The translations under genes and the position numbers were made by a program. This document shows, piece by piece, positions 41,730 through 51,712 of a stretch of 64,000 bases of DNA. How positions within the stretch are numbered: the first letter of the stretch is position 1; each line of letters opens with the position of its first letter. The notes beneath the pieces were generated by a model. The model had not been told where the DNA came from and did not search any database. It saw only the letters and a program-made list of their open reading frames with translations. Source of the stretch: [Pasteurella] aerogenes (GTDB taxonomy: Bacteria; Pseudomonadota; Gammaproteobacteria; Enterobacterales; Pasteurellaceae); NCBI GenBank assembly GCA_900637275.1, contig LR134362.1, positions 124,001 through 188,000 of the forward strand, in the 5' to 3' direction.

Positions 41730-44700
41730 GTCGAAAGACACAGCCCTGTCTAAAAGGGATTAAGACAAGACAAGAAAATTAAATCATATGAAGATCTAAG
41801 GTCGAAAGACACAGCCCTGTCTAAAAGGGATTAAGACGAAATACCAGTATAGGAAAGTATTAGTTTAGAAGAGTCGAAAGACACAGCCCTGTCTAAAAGG
41901 GATTAAGACAGACTTCTTAGTGGACTTTTAAAATGAAAGAATATGTCGAAAGACACAGCCCTGTCTAAAAGGGATTAAGACCTCTGAAGCTTATTCACTG
42001 AAATATAATGGTTCGTCGAAAGACACAGCCCTGTCTAAAAGGGATTAAGACGTTGATGTGCTTTCGCAATATCTTGAGAAGATTTTGTCGAAAGACACAG
42101 CCCTGTCTAAAAGGGATTAAGACCTTTAACATTACCCGTATCAATTTCACCTTTTGGGTCGAAAGACACAGCCCTGTCTAAAAGGGATTAAGACGTGTTC
42201 TTCACCGTTAATTTCTACTGGTAAACCTAAGTCGAAAGACACAGCCCTGTCTAAAAGGGATTAAGACAATGTGCTTAATAGATATTTAAAGTTACGCATA
42301 TAGTCGAAAGACACAGCCCTGTCTAAAAGGGATTAAGACAGAAATAGAAGGATGTATGAAATACCAGTATAGGAAGTCGAAAGACACAGCCCTGTCTAAA
42401 AGGGATTAAGACAACTTAGCCCCTGTAAGACATCATTTAATTCTTGTGTCGAAAGACACAGCCCTGTCTAAAAGGGATTAAGACCCATTAAATGAATTTC
42501 ATTGCCAATTTCGCCGTCGAAAGACACAGCCCTGTCTAAAAGGGATTAAGACAAATGTTCAGTTGTAAAAACTAACGTTCTAATTTCAGTCGAAAGACAC
42601 AGCCCTGTCTAAAAGGGATTAAGACTAAATGCCCCTCTGTAATTTGTTTCTTCAAAAGGGAGTCGAAAGACACAGCCCTGTCTAAAAGGGATTAAGACCT
42701 ACGAACGTTCGTGAAGCTGAATCTACTGATGATGTCGAAAGACACAGCCCTGTCTAAAAGGGATTAAGACTCTTTCATAACATCAGCTCGATATTCCAAT
42801 GTCGAAAGACACAGCCCTGTCTAAAAGGGATTAAGACTCTGCTTCTTTAATTGCTGTAGCAAGGTCATTAGTCGAAAGACACAGCCCTGTCTAAAAGGGA
42901 TTAAGACATGTATTTATTAAAGGAATAGATAATGTTAGAGGGTCGAAAGACACAGCCCTGTCTAAAAGGGATTAAGACGCAGTTTCCTTCATATCTTTGA
43001 TAGCCTCTAAACGGTCGAAAGACACAGCCCTGTCTAAAAGGGATTAAGACTTTTACCTTTATAGTCTTTATATTTCTGCAAATTTAACGTCGAAAGACAC
43101 AGCCCTGTCTAAAAGGGATTAAGACGCTTTATGCGATAAACACGCTCGCAGTCTCGACGTCGAAAGACACAGCCCTGTCTAAAAGGGATTAAGACGAATA
43201 CCCTCGTATTCAATTACTGGATAGATTGCGTCGAAAGACACAGCCCTGTCTAAAAGGGATTAAGACTAGATAAGGTGCTTTGCACCTTATCTGTGATTTG
43301 TGTCGAAAGACACAGCCCTGTCTAAAAGGGATTAAGACTCATTAAGGCGATCATATTGATAAAAACTTTTGTCGAAAGACACAGCCCTGTCTAAAAGGGA
43401 TTAAGACTATCAATTCAAGAACAGTTAAATTTATTGAACCGTCGAAAGACACAGCCCTGTCTAAAAGGGATTAAGACAAATAGTAAAGCCCTTGTGTTGG
43501 CGTTTTGATTGGGTCGAAAGACACAGCCCTGTCTAAAAGGGATTAAGACAAAACGCTTTGAGCCGACCTGAAAATTCAGGTGGGCGTCGAAAGACACAGC
43601 CCTGTCTAAAAGGGATTAAGACGCAAGAGTACCGACAGTAGTACGAGCAAGTGAGTCGAAAGACACAGCCCTGTCTAAAAGGGATTAAGACGCAAGAGTA
43701 CCGACAGTAGTACGAGCAAGTGAGTCGAAAGACACAGCCCTGTCTAAAAGGGATTAAGACTCAATAGAGCATCAATACGCTCTATTTCCTTAGTCGAAAG
43801 ACACAGCCCTGTCTAAAAGGGATTAAGACCTTTGATAGCCTCTAAACGAAGCTGTACTGTTTTGCGTCGAAAGACACAGCCCTGTCTAAAAGGGATTAAG
43901 ACCTGTGCCAATAAATGAATAAGCTGTTTTATATAGTCGAAAGACACAGCCCTGTCTAAAAGGGATTAAGACAATATAGCTTATCGCCTGTTTTGGGAAG
44001 TAAATATGTCGAAAGACACAGCCCTGTCTAAAAGGGATTAAGACTTTGTTCTTTCTTTGCCACTTAAAATATCATTTATCCGTCGAAAGACACAGCCCTG
44101 TCTAAAAGGGATTAAGACAGCGACTTGCACCTGTATGATGTATTCGCTGGGTCGAAAGACACAGCCCTGTCTAAAAGGGATTAAGACTTACTTCGCTATT
44201 GGCAATAGCGCGAACAGTCAGTACGTCGAAAGACACAGCCCTGTCTAAAAGGGATTAAGACCAGATACACGTTTGCGACCTTTTTTAACATCTTCGTCGA
44301 AAGACACAGCCCTGTCTAAAAGGGATTAAGACTTATTGCCTACAATTAAATAAGCGTTAATTCTGCTAGTCGAAAGACACAGCCCTGTCTAAAAGGGATT
44401 AAGACACGTCTTGAGTTGTACGAAGTTAACAATTTTCGTGTCGAAAGACACAGCCCTGTCTAAAAGGGATTAAGACCGTTTCTTCTTTGTCAACTTGCCA
44501 GACTTGAAAATCGTCGAAAGACACAGCCCTGTCTAAAAGGGATTAAGACAATAAATAGCTTTACCACCTGCGTCATTCATTACGTCGAAAGACACAGCCC
44601 TGTCTAAAAGGGATTAAGACGAATTGTTTTTCTGTAATATAACTGTAGAATGCTTGTCGAAAGACACAGCCCTGTCTAAAAGGGATTAAGACTGTGTTTG

Positions 44701-46258
44701 GGGTGGTTTGTTCTAAAACGAATTGATGTCGAAAGACACAGCCCTGTCTAAAAGGGATTAAGACTTTTTTATTTTTTAAAATTCGACCTTTTGTGAACGT
44801 CGAAAGACACAGCCCTGTCTAAAAGGGATTAAGACAAAAATCTTCGCATTGATTAATTCTTTGGTGAGTCGAAAGACACAGCCCTGTCTAAAAGGGATTA
44901 AGACAAATAATAAAGCCCTTGCGTTGGGGTTTTAATTGTCGAAAGACACAGCCCTGTCTAAAAGGGATTAAGACAATGCCCATCACTTTCAACGTGTGAG
45001 ATTTTTGGTCGAAAGACACAGCCCTGTCTAAAAGGGATTAAGACATGTTCAATCAAAAATATCCGAGCTAATGTCTCGGTCGAAAGACACAGCCCTGTCT
45101 AAAAGGGATTAAGACTTCTTCAATGAGGCTTTCTACGTTTTCATAAATAAGTCGAAAGACACAGCCCTGTCTAAAAGGGATTAAGACGGTTTTTTCTCAA
45201 TCCCCTTAACGATTTCAGGATGTCGAAAGACACAGCCCTGTCTAAAAGGGATTGAAACTCATCTTTTGATACGTTTTGAGAAAGGTTTAAAAGGTCGAAA
45301 GACCTAGCCCTGTCTCAAAGGGATTAAGATACAAGCCATTTGGCGTATGGCATATCCGAGTGAGTCGAAAGACACAGCCCTGTCTAAAAGGGATTAAGAC
45401 CCAGAAAACTCGCAAACAGCAGTAGAGTTCACTTGGTCGAAAGACACAGCCCTGTCTAAAAGGGATTAAGACTGGTAGGCTTATTAATACTAGAATTAAC
45501 AGGATGTCGAAAGACACAGCCCTGTCTAAAAGGGATTAAGACCAAACCTTTAGCAAGGTTGCCAGCTAGACCTGTCGAAAGACACAGCCCTGTCTCAAAG
45601 GGATTGAAACTCATCTTTTGATACGTTTTGAGAAAGGTTTAAAAGGTCGAAAGACCTAGCCCTGTCTCAAAGGGATTGAAACTTCAGGACGTAAAGCAGT
45701 ATCTAAACCAATACCACAAGTCGAAAGACACAGCCCTGCCTAAAAGGGATTAAGACAGAGCGTTGAGATTATGTGTATCTCGTTTTGATGTCGAAAGACA
45801 CAGCCCTGCCTAAAAGGGATTAAGACCTTTGATAATTGATTTATCTATATTTATGGATTGGTCGAAAGACACAGCCCTGTCTAAAAGGGATTAAGACGAC
45901 ACTGATAGGCTTGACGTTGATTGCAATCTCGAGTCGAAAGACACAGTCCTGTCTAAAAGGGATTAAGACAGCGAACCATAGTTATAAGCAATAGATGTTA
46001 ATGGTCGAAAGACACAGCCCTGTCTCAAAGGGATTGAAACTTTCAACGCCCACAACATCTTGCTATTCTAATTGGTCGAAAGACCCAGCCCTGTCTCAAA
46101 GGGATTGAAACCCTTTAACTGCTGATTCAGTAGATGTTACGGTAGTGCGTCGAAAGACCTAGCCCTGTCTCAAAGGGATTGAAACTCTTTCAAAAGAAGA
46201 AATTGAATTTATCACACAATGGTCGAAAGACCTCGCCCTGAATGAAAGGGATTGAGTT
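41730..46258 (+). CRISPR. CRISPR array, 64 repeats of 37 bases and 63 spacers
   Basis: The repeat starts GTCGAAAGACACAGCCC and ends TGTCTAAAAGGGATTAAGAC. I counted 64 starts from 41730 to 46222, spaced 67-75 bases apart, so spacers are about 30-38 bases. Inner pairs AGACA/TGTCT can form a short hairpin for Cas6. Repeats 1-49 are uniform; from 45222 on many differ, with ATTGAAAC instead of ATTAAGAC at the end and CCTAG or CTCAAAG inside, and the last (46222) is decayed. This gives polarity: new spacers on the left, old on the right. Spacer 27 equals 28, and spacer 50 equals 55. Confidence 0.99.
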
Positions 46259-46421
46259 TTATGTAATTTGCTCAATTGTCAAAATCGTCTCATATTTAGT
46301 GTAATCTTTTACCATCTATCATCAATTTTATTAAAACTTCACAAAAAAACACCGCACTTTTGCTGATTTTTTATTGAATTATCGGCATAATGGGAAGAAA
46401 TATGATGTGGAGGGCATTTGG

Positions 46422-47045
46422 ATGTCGCAAGGAAATCTTTATATTATTTCAGCGCCGAGTGGGGCGGGTAAATCGTCGTTAATTTCGGCATTATTGCAGA
46501 ATAGTCAGGAAAAAATGATGGTGTCGGTGTCGCATACGACGCGTCATCCGCGTCCGGGCGAGGTAGATGGGGTGCATTATCATTTTGTCTCTCATGTAGA
46601 ATTTGAGCAATTGATCGCGCAAGATTTGTTTTTAGAATATGCTAAGGTGTTCGGAAATAATTATTATGGGACGTCGTTGCCGACCATTGAGGCGAAATTG
46701 GCGGAAGGGTTTGATGTTTTTTTGGATATTGATTGGCAAGGTGCGCAGCAAATTCGTGCTAAATTGCCGTCAGTGAAAAGTATTTTTATTTTGCCGCCCT
46801 CTGTTGAGGAATTAGAGCGTCGTCTAATTGGACGCGGGCAAGATAGTGCGGAGGTGATTGCTTCTCGTATGGCGCAAGCGGTAAGCGAGATGTCGCATTA
46901 TGTGGAATATGATTATGTGGTGATCAATGATAATTTTGAGCAGGCGTTGGCAGATTTGCGTCATATTTTGCGTGCGGAGCGTTTGACGGTGAATTATCAA
47001 CGTGAACAAAATGCCGCCTTAATTCATCAATTACTAGCAAAATAG
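46422..47045 (+). CDS. gmk: Guanylate kinase
   Basis: 207 aa from ATG at 46422, which has a GGAGGG site; an upstream in-frame ATG adds 16 unlikely residues. It phosphorylates GMP to GDP. P-loop IISAPSGAGKSSLISALL and the GMP-binding TTRHPRPGEVDGVHYHFV are intact. It marks the right border of the CRISPR island and starts the gmk-rpoZ-spoT-recG run found in enterics. Confidence 0.97.
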   Translation: MSQGNLYIISAPSGAGKSSLISALLQNSQEKMMVSVSHTTRHPRPGEVDGVHYHFVSHVEFEQLIAQDLFLEYAKVFGNNYYGTSLPTIEAKLAEGFDVFLDIDWQGAQQIRAKLPSVKSIFILPPSVEELERRLIGRGQDSAEVIASRMAQAVSEMSHYVEYDYVVINDNFEQALADLRHILRAERLTVNYQREQNAALIHQLLAK

Positions 47046-47113
47046 ACCGCGCTTTAGTATGATAAGTACCCTTTTTTATTTTTGTAGAAATTTAACTTTT
47101 GATGGAGTAAGTT

Positions 47114-47380
47114 ATGGCTCGTGTGACAGTGCAAGATGCTGTGGAAAAAATTGGTAACCGTTTTGATTTAATTTTAACCGCGGCACGTCGTGCTAGACAG
47201 TTGCAGTTGCATCAACGTGAACCTTTGGTCTCTGAAGATAATGATAAACCAACGGTAATTGCGTTGCGTGAGATCGAAAAAGGATTGATTAATAACGATA
47301 TTATGGATTCACAAGATCGTTACGATGCGTTAGAACAAGAAAATGCGGAAGCACAAGCGGTTTCGTTATTAAGCAAATAA
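47114..47380 (+). CDS. rpoZ: RNA polymerase omega subunit
   Basis: 88 aa, typical omega. It stabilises the beta-prime subunit and contributes to ppGpp binding. It starts ARVTVQDAVEKIGNRFDLIL and contains RARQLQLHQREPLV and TVIALREIEKGLI. It lies between gmk and spoT. Near its end is one of the few ACAAGCGGT motifs in this part of the window. Confidence 0.96.
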   Translation: MARVTVQDAVEKIGNRFDLILTAARRARQLQLHQREPLVSEDNDKPTVIALREIEKGLINNDIMDSQDRYDALEQENAEAQAVSLLSK

Positions 47381-47455
47381 TCCGTTGCTGAAGAAAAGTG
47401 CGGTCATTTTTTGTTTAATTTATCAAGTGATAGTGAAAGTGAAGTCAGGTGTCCC

Positions 47456-49579
47456 TTGTTTCTGTTTGAAAGTTTAAATCGAATTATTGAAGGCTATTTG
47501 CCAGCGGATAAAATTGAGTTGGTCAAGCGTGCGTTTGTGATTGCGCGAGATGCACACGAAGGACAAACTCGCTCCAGTGGCGAGCCTTATATTACGCACC
47601 CGGTAGCGGTGGCGTCGATTATTGCTGATATGCGTTTGGATCATGAGGCAGTGATGGCGGCGTTGTTGCACGATGTGATTGAAGATACGCCCTATACGGA
47701 AGATCAATTGAAAGCAGAATTCGGTGAAAGCGTAGCGGAAATTGTGGAAGGGGTGTCCAAACTTGATAAATTAAAATTTAGAACCCGCAAAGAAGCGGAA
47801 GTGGAAAACTTCCGCAAAATGATTTTAGCCATGACGAAAGATATTCGGGTGGTATTGATTAAACTTGCCGACCGTACACATAATATGCGTACTTTAGGCG
47901 CATTGCGTCCGGATAAACGTCGTCGTATTGCCAAAGAAACCCTCGAAATTTATGCGCCGCTAGCGCATCGCCTTGGCATTGAGCATATCAAAAATGAACT
48001 TGAAGACTTAGGCTTTGAGGCAATGCATCCGCAACGTTATGCAGTATTGCAAAAAGTCATTCAAGTGGCGCGAGGTAATCGTAAAGATATGATTCAACGT
48101 ATTGCGGATGAAATTAAAGGGCGTTTAGATGATGTGGGGATTAAAGCTCGCGTGTTTGGGCGCGAAAAGCATTTATATGCCATTTATCAGAAAATGCGCT
48201 TAAAAGATCAGCAATTTCATTCTATTATGGATATTTATGCGTTCCGTGCGGTGGTGGATTCGGTGGATACTTGCTATCGCGTGTTGGGGCAAATGCACAG
48301 TTTGTATAAACCACGTCCAGGGCGAGTAAAAGATTATATTGCGGTGCCGAAAGCCAATGGTTATCAGTCGTTGCATACGTCTATGATTGGACCGCATGGC
48401 GTGCCGGTGGAAGTACAAATCCGGACTGAAGAGATGGATCAGATGGCGGAAATGGGAGTGGCAGCGCATTGGGCGTATAAGCAAGGTGGGCGCAATGACA
48501 GTACGACTGCGCAAATCCGCGCGCAACGTTGGTTGCAAAGTTTAATTGAATTGCAACAGAGTGCGGGTAATTCTTTTGAATTTATTGAAAGCGTGAAATC
48601 GGAATTTTTCCCTAAAGAAATTTATGTATTTACGCCGAAAGGACGCATTGTTGAATTGCCGGCAGGTGCTACGCCGGTGGATTTTGCTTATGCGGTGCAT
48701 ACTGATATTGGACATTCTTGCGTGGCGGCAAATGTTGATCGTAAACCTTATCCGTTATCGCAAGCCCTACAATCCGGACAAACCATTGATATTATCACTT
48801 CAAATAATGCGCGCCCAAATGTGGGCTGGCTGAATTTTGTGGTGACTGCCAAGGCGCGTACCAATATTCGCCATGCCTTAAAAAATCTTCGTTCTGATAC
48901 CGCGCTAATTTTAGGTAAACGCCAACTAAACAACGCATTGCAACCGAAAAAGTTGGAAGATGTGGATCCTCATCGTATTGAACATGTACTTACCGAATTA
49001 AAACTGGATAGCTTTGATGATTTATTAACCGAAATTGGATTAGGTAATCAAATGAGTGCGGTGATTGCTTATCGTTTGTTGGGTGAACCGATTGAGATTG
49101 ATACTGATGGTGATGTGGGTAATAACAAGCATGTGCTAGAGGTAAAAAGTGCGGAAGGATTATTGACCACATTTGCTCATTGTTGCCATCCAATTCCTGG
49201 CGATCCTATCGTTGCTTATGCCAGTCCGGGAAAAGGATTGGTTATTCACCACGAATGTTGCGCGAATTTAAAAAATCGCAAAGATGGTGTCGAACGCTAT
49301 ACGCCGGTGGAATGGGAAAAAAGTGATGTGAAAGCGGATTTTGAAACCGAATTGCGTATTGAAATGCTCAATCAGCAAGGCGCATTACCAAATTTAACCT
49401 CTGCGATCTCCTCTTTAGGAAGTAATATTCATAGTATTTGGACAGAAGAACAAGATGGGCGTTTGTATCAAATTGTCGTCTTATTGACCGCGACAGATAC
49501 CCAACATTTAGCCAATATTATGCGTAAAATCAAAACGCTTCCGGGATTAGTGAGCATCGTTCGTAATACGAATAGCTAA
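47456..49579 (+). CDS. spoT: SpoT, (p)ppGpp synthetase/hydrolase
   Basis: 707 aa from TTG at 47456. The family start is M-x-LFESLN; here the matching position is TTG-TTT-CTG with an AGG site five bases before. An in-frame TTG at 47411 would add 15 residues unlike SpoT. Parts: HD hydrolase (HEGQTRSSGEPYITHPVAVA; LLHDVIEDTP), synthetase-like domain with YQSLHTSMIGPHGVPVEVQI, TGS (EIYVFTPKGRIVELPAGATP) and ACT. It adjusts ppGpp in starvation. Its stop overlaps the recG start by one base. Confidence 0.95.
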   Translation: MFLFESLNRIIEGYLPADKIELVKRAFVIARDAHEGQTRSSGEPYITHPVAVASIIADMRLDHEAVMAALLHDVIEDTPYTEDQLKAEFGESVAEIVEGVSKLDKLKFRTRKEAEVENFRKMILAMTKDIRVVLIKLADRTHNMRTLGALRPDKRRRIAKETLEIYAPLAHRLGIEHIKNELEDLGFEAMHPQRYAVLQKVIQVARGNRKDMIQRIADEIKGRLDDVGIKARVFGREKHLYAIYQKMRLKDQQFHSIMDIYAFRAVVDSVDTCYRVLGQMHSLYKPRPGRVKDYIAVPKANGYQSLHTSMIGPHGVPVEVQIRTEEMDQMAEMGVAAHWAYKQGGRNDSTTAQIRAQRWLQSLIELQQSAGNSFEFIESVKSEFFPKEIYVFTPKGRIVELPAGATPVDFAYAVHTDIGHSCVAANVDRKPYPLSQALQSGQTIDIITSNNARPNVGWLNFVVTAKARTNIRHALKNLRSDTALILGKRQLNNALQPKKLEDVDPHRIEHVLTELKLDSFDDLLTEIGLGNQMSAVIAYRLLGEPIEIDTDGDVGNNKHVLEVKSAEGLLTTFAHCCHPIPGDPIVAYASPGKGLVIHHECCANLKNRKDGVERYTPVEWEKSDVKADFETELRIEMLNQQGALPNLTSAISSLGSNIHSIWTEEQDGRLYQIVVLLTATDTQHLANIMRKIKTLPGLVSIVRNTNS

Positions 49580-51660
49580 TGAACAGCGGATTATTTGATG
49601 CCATTCCATTAACCACCTTATCCGGCGTGGGCGCGGCGATTGCAGAAAAATTAGGACGGTTGGGGATTTTTAATCTACAAGATTTGTTGTTTCATTTCCC
49701 CATGCGCTACGAAGACCGTACTCGAATTACACCCATTGCCGATTTGCGCCCCGAACACTATGCTACCATTGAGGGTTTTGTTCAAACCTGTGATGTTCAA
49801 TTTGGTAAACGACCAATTTTGACTGTCAGTTTGTCTGATAGCAGTTCTAAAATTACCTTGCGTTTTTTCAATTTTAATGCGGCAATGCGCAATAGTTTTC
49901 AAGTTGGCGCCAGAGTGAAAGCTTTTGGCGAGATAAAGCGCGGTCGATTTATGGCGGAAATTCACCATCCGGAATATCAAATTGTGCGTGATGGTGCGCC
50001 CTTACCATTGGAAGAAACGCTCACGCCGATTTATCCGACCACAGAAGGTTTAAAACAAGCCTCATTGCGCAAATTAACCGATCAGGCTCTTGCTTTGCTA
50101 GACAAAATGGCGTTGCCAGAAATTTTGCCGGCGGCGTATAACCCTCATCAATTTAGCCTCAAACAAGCTATTCAATTATTGCACCGCCCACCGCCAGATT
50201 TAGCGTTAGAATTGCTGGAACAAGGCAAACATCCAGCACAACAGCGGTTGATTTTTGAAGAATTGTTGGCACACAATCTTGCGATGCAAAAAGTGCGGTT
50301 GGGAACGCAGCAGTTTTCAGCGATTCCATTAACCGATAAAAGCGATTTAATTGAGCGATTTTTGCACCAACTGCCTTATCAACCGACGTCAGCGCAGCAA
50401 CGCGTAAGCCAAGAGATTGCCACCGATTTAGCGCAAGATTATCCAATGATGCGCTTAGTGCAAGGCGACGTTGGTTCAGGAAAAACTTTGGTCGCAGCGC
50501 AAGCTTCATTGAAAGCGATTGATAATGGCAAACAGGTGGCATTGATGGCGCCAACGGAAATTTTAGCCGAGCAACACGCCGCCAATTTTCGTCGCTGGTT
50601 TGCGCCATTGGGTATTGATGTTGGTTGGCTTGCGGGAAAAGTGAAGGGCAAAGCGAGACAAGCTGAATTGGAGAAAATTCGTCAGGGTCAGGTGCAGATG
50701 ATTGTTGGTACGCACGCGTTGTTTCAAGATGAGGTGGAGTTTGCAGATTTGGCGTTGGTTATTGTGGATGAACAGCATCGATTTGGCGTGCATCAACGGT
50801 TAAGTTTGCGTGAAAAAGGCAATAAAGACGGTTATTATCCGCACCAATTGATCATGACCGCAACGCCAATTCCTCGTACTTTAGCGATGACGGTGTATGC
50901 TGATCTGGATACATCAATTATTGATGAGTTACCGCCGGGACGTACGCCAATTCAAACGATTGTGATTTCCGAAGATCGTCGCCATGAAATTGTCGCGCGC
51001 GTACAACACGCTTGTGTGCATGAACATCGCCAAGCCTATTGGGTGTGTACCTTGATTGATGAAAGCGAAGTATTGGAAGCGCAGGCAGCAGAAGCTACCG
51101 CGGAAGATCTACGTAAAATCCTACCGCACTTGCGTATCGGTTTGGTGCATGGGCGCATGAAATCGGCGGAAAAACAACGTATTATGGAGCAATTTAAGCA
51201 AGCGGAATTAGATTTGTTGGTGGCGACGACGGTCATTGAAGTGGGAGTAGATGTGCCGAATGCGAGCTTGATGATCATTGAAAATGCGGAGCGTCTTGGG
51301 TTGGCGCAATTGCATCAACTGCGCGGGCGCGTTGGGCGAGGAAGCACCGCATCATTTTGTGTATTAATGTATAAGCCGCCATTGGGAAAAATTTCGCAAC
51401 AGCGGCTGCAAGTGATGCGCGAAAGTCAGGACGGTTTTTTGATCTCGGAAAAAGATTTAGAAATTCGTGGACCGGGTGAAGTGTTAGGAACTAAACAAAC
51501 CGGTATTGCTGAATTTAAAGTCGCTAATTTAATGCGAGATCGTAAAATGATCCCGACGGTGCAACATTATGCGAAACAATTGATCGTACAGCATCCAGAA
51601 ATCGCGGATGCCTTGATTTCTCGTTGGTTAAATCATCGGGAAATTTATTCAAATGCTTGA
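49579..51660 (+). CDS. recG: RecG, ATP-dependent branch-migration helicase
   Basis: 693 aa, the E. coli length. It rewinds stalled forks and D-loops. An N-terminal wedge/OB domain (EDRTRITPIADLRP, then VSLSDSSSKITLRFFNFN) precedes Walker A LVQGDVGSGKTLVAAQA, the DEQH box IVDEQHRFGVHQR, ATPIPRTLAMT and QLRGRVGRGS. Coupled to spoT by a TAATG overlap. In enterics spoT-trmH-recG is usual; trmH is missing here. Confidence 0.97.
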   Translation: MNSGLFDAIPLTTLSGVGAAIAEKLGRLGIFNLQDLLFHFPMRYEDRTRITPIADLRPEHYATIEGFVQTCDVQFGKRPILTVSLSDSSSKITLRFFNFNAAMRNSFQVGARVKAFGEIKRGRFMAEIHHPEYQIVRDGAPLPLEETLTPIYPTTEGLKQASLRKLTDQALALLDKMALPEILPAAYNPHQFSLKQAIQLLHRPPPDLALELLEQGKHPAQQRLIFEELLAHNLAMQKVRLGTQQFSAIPLTDKSDLIERFLHQLPYQPTSAQQRVSQEIATDLAQDYPMMRLVQGDVGSGKTLVAAQASLKAIDNGKQVALMAPTEILAEQHAANFRRWFAPLGIDVGWLAGKVKGKARQAELEKIRQGQVQMIVGTHALFQDEVEFADLALVIVDEQHRFGVHQRLSLREKGNKDGYYPHQLIMTATPIPRTLAMTVYADLDTSIIDELPPGRTPIQTIVISEDRRHEIVARVQHACVHEHRQAYWVCTLIDESEVLEAQAAEATAEDLRKILPHLRIGLVHGRMKSAEKQRIMEQFKQAELDLLVATTVIEVGVDVPNASLMIIENAERLGLAQLHQLRGRVGRGSTASFCVLMYKPPLGKISQQRLQVMRESQDGFLISEKDLEIRGPGEVLGTKQTGIAEFKVANLMRDRKMIPTVQHYAKQLIVQHPEIADALISRWLNHREIYSNA

Positions 51661-51712
51661 TAAAATACGTTTAAAGTGCGGTCATATTTTTTAATATATT
51701 TGGAATAACAAG

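Noticed and set aside
41730..46258. Short open reading frames in the array, for example 43415-43597, 44057-44248 and 45287-45517
   Set aside because: They are read through CRISPR repeats (same peptide recurring with each repeat) and have no ribosome sites.
41730..46258. Self-targeting of genes in this window by the spacers
   Set aside because: By eye I found no spacer matching the window outside the array, but this was not exhaustive and I make no claim.
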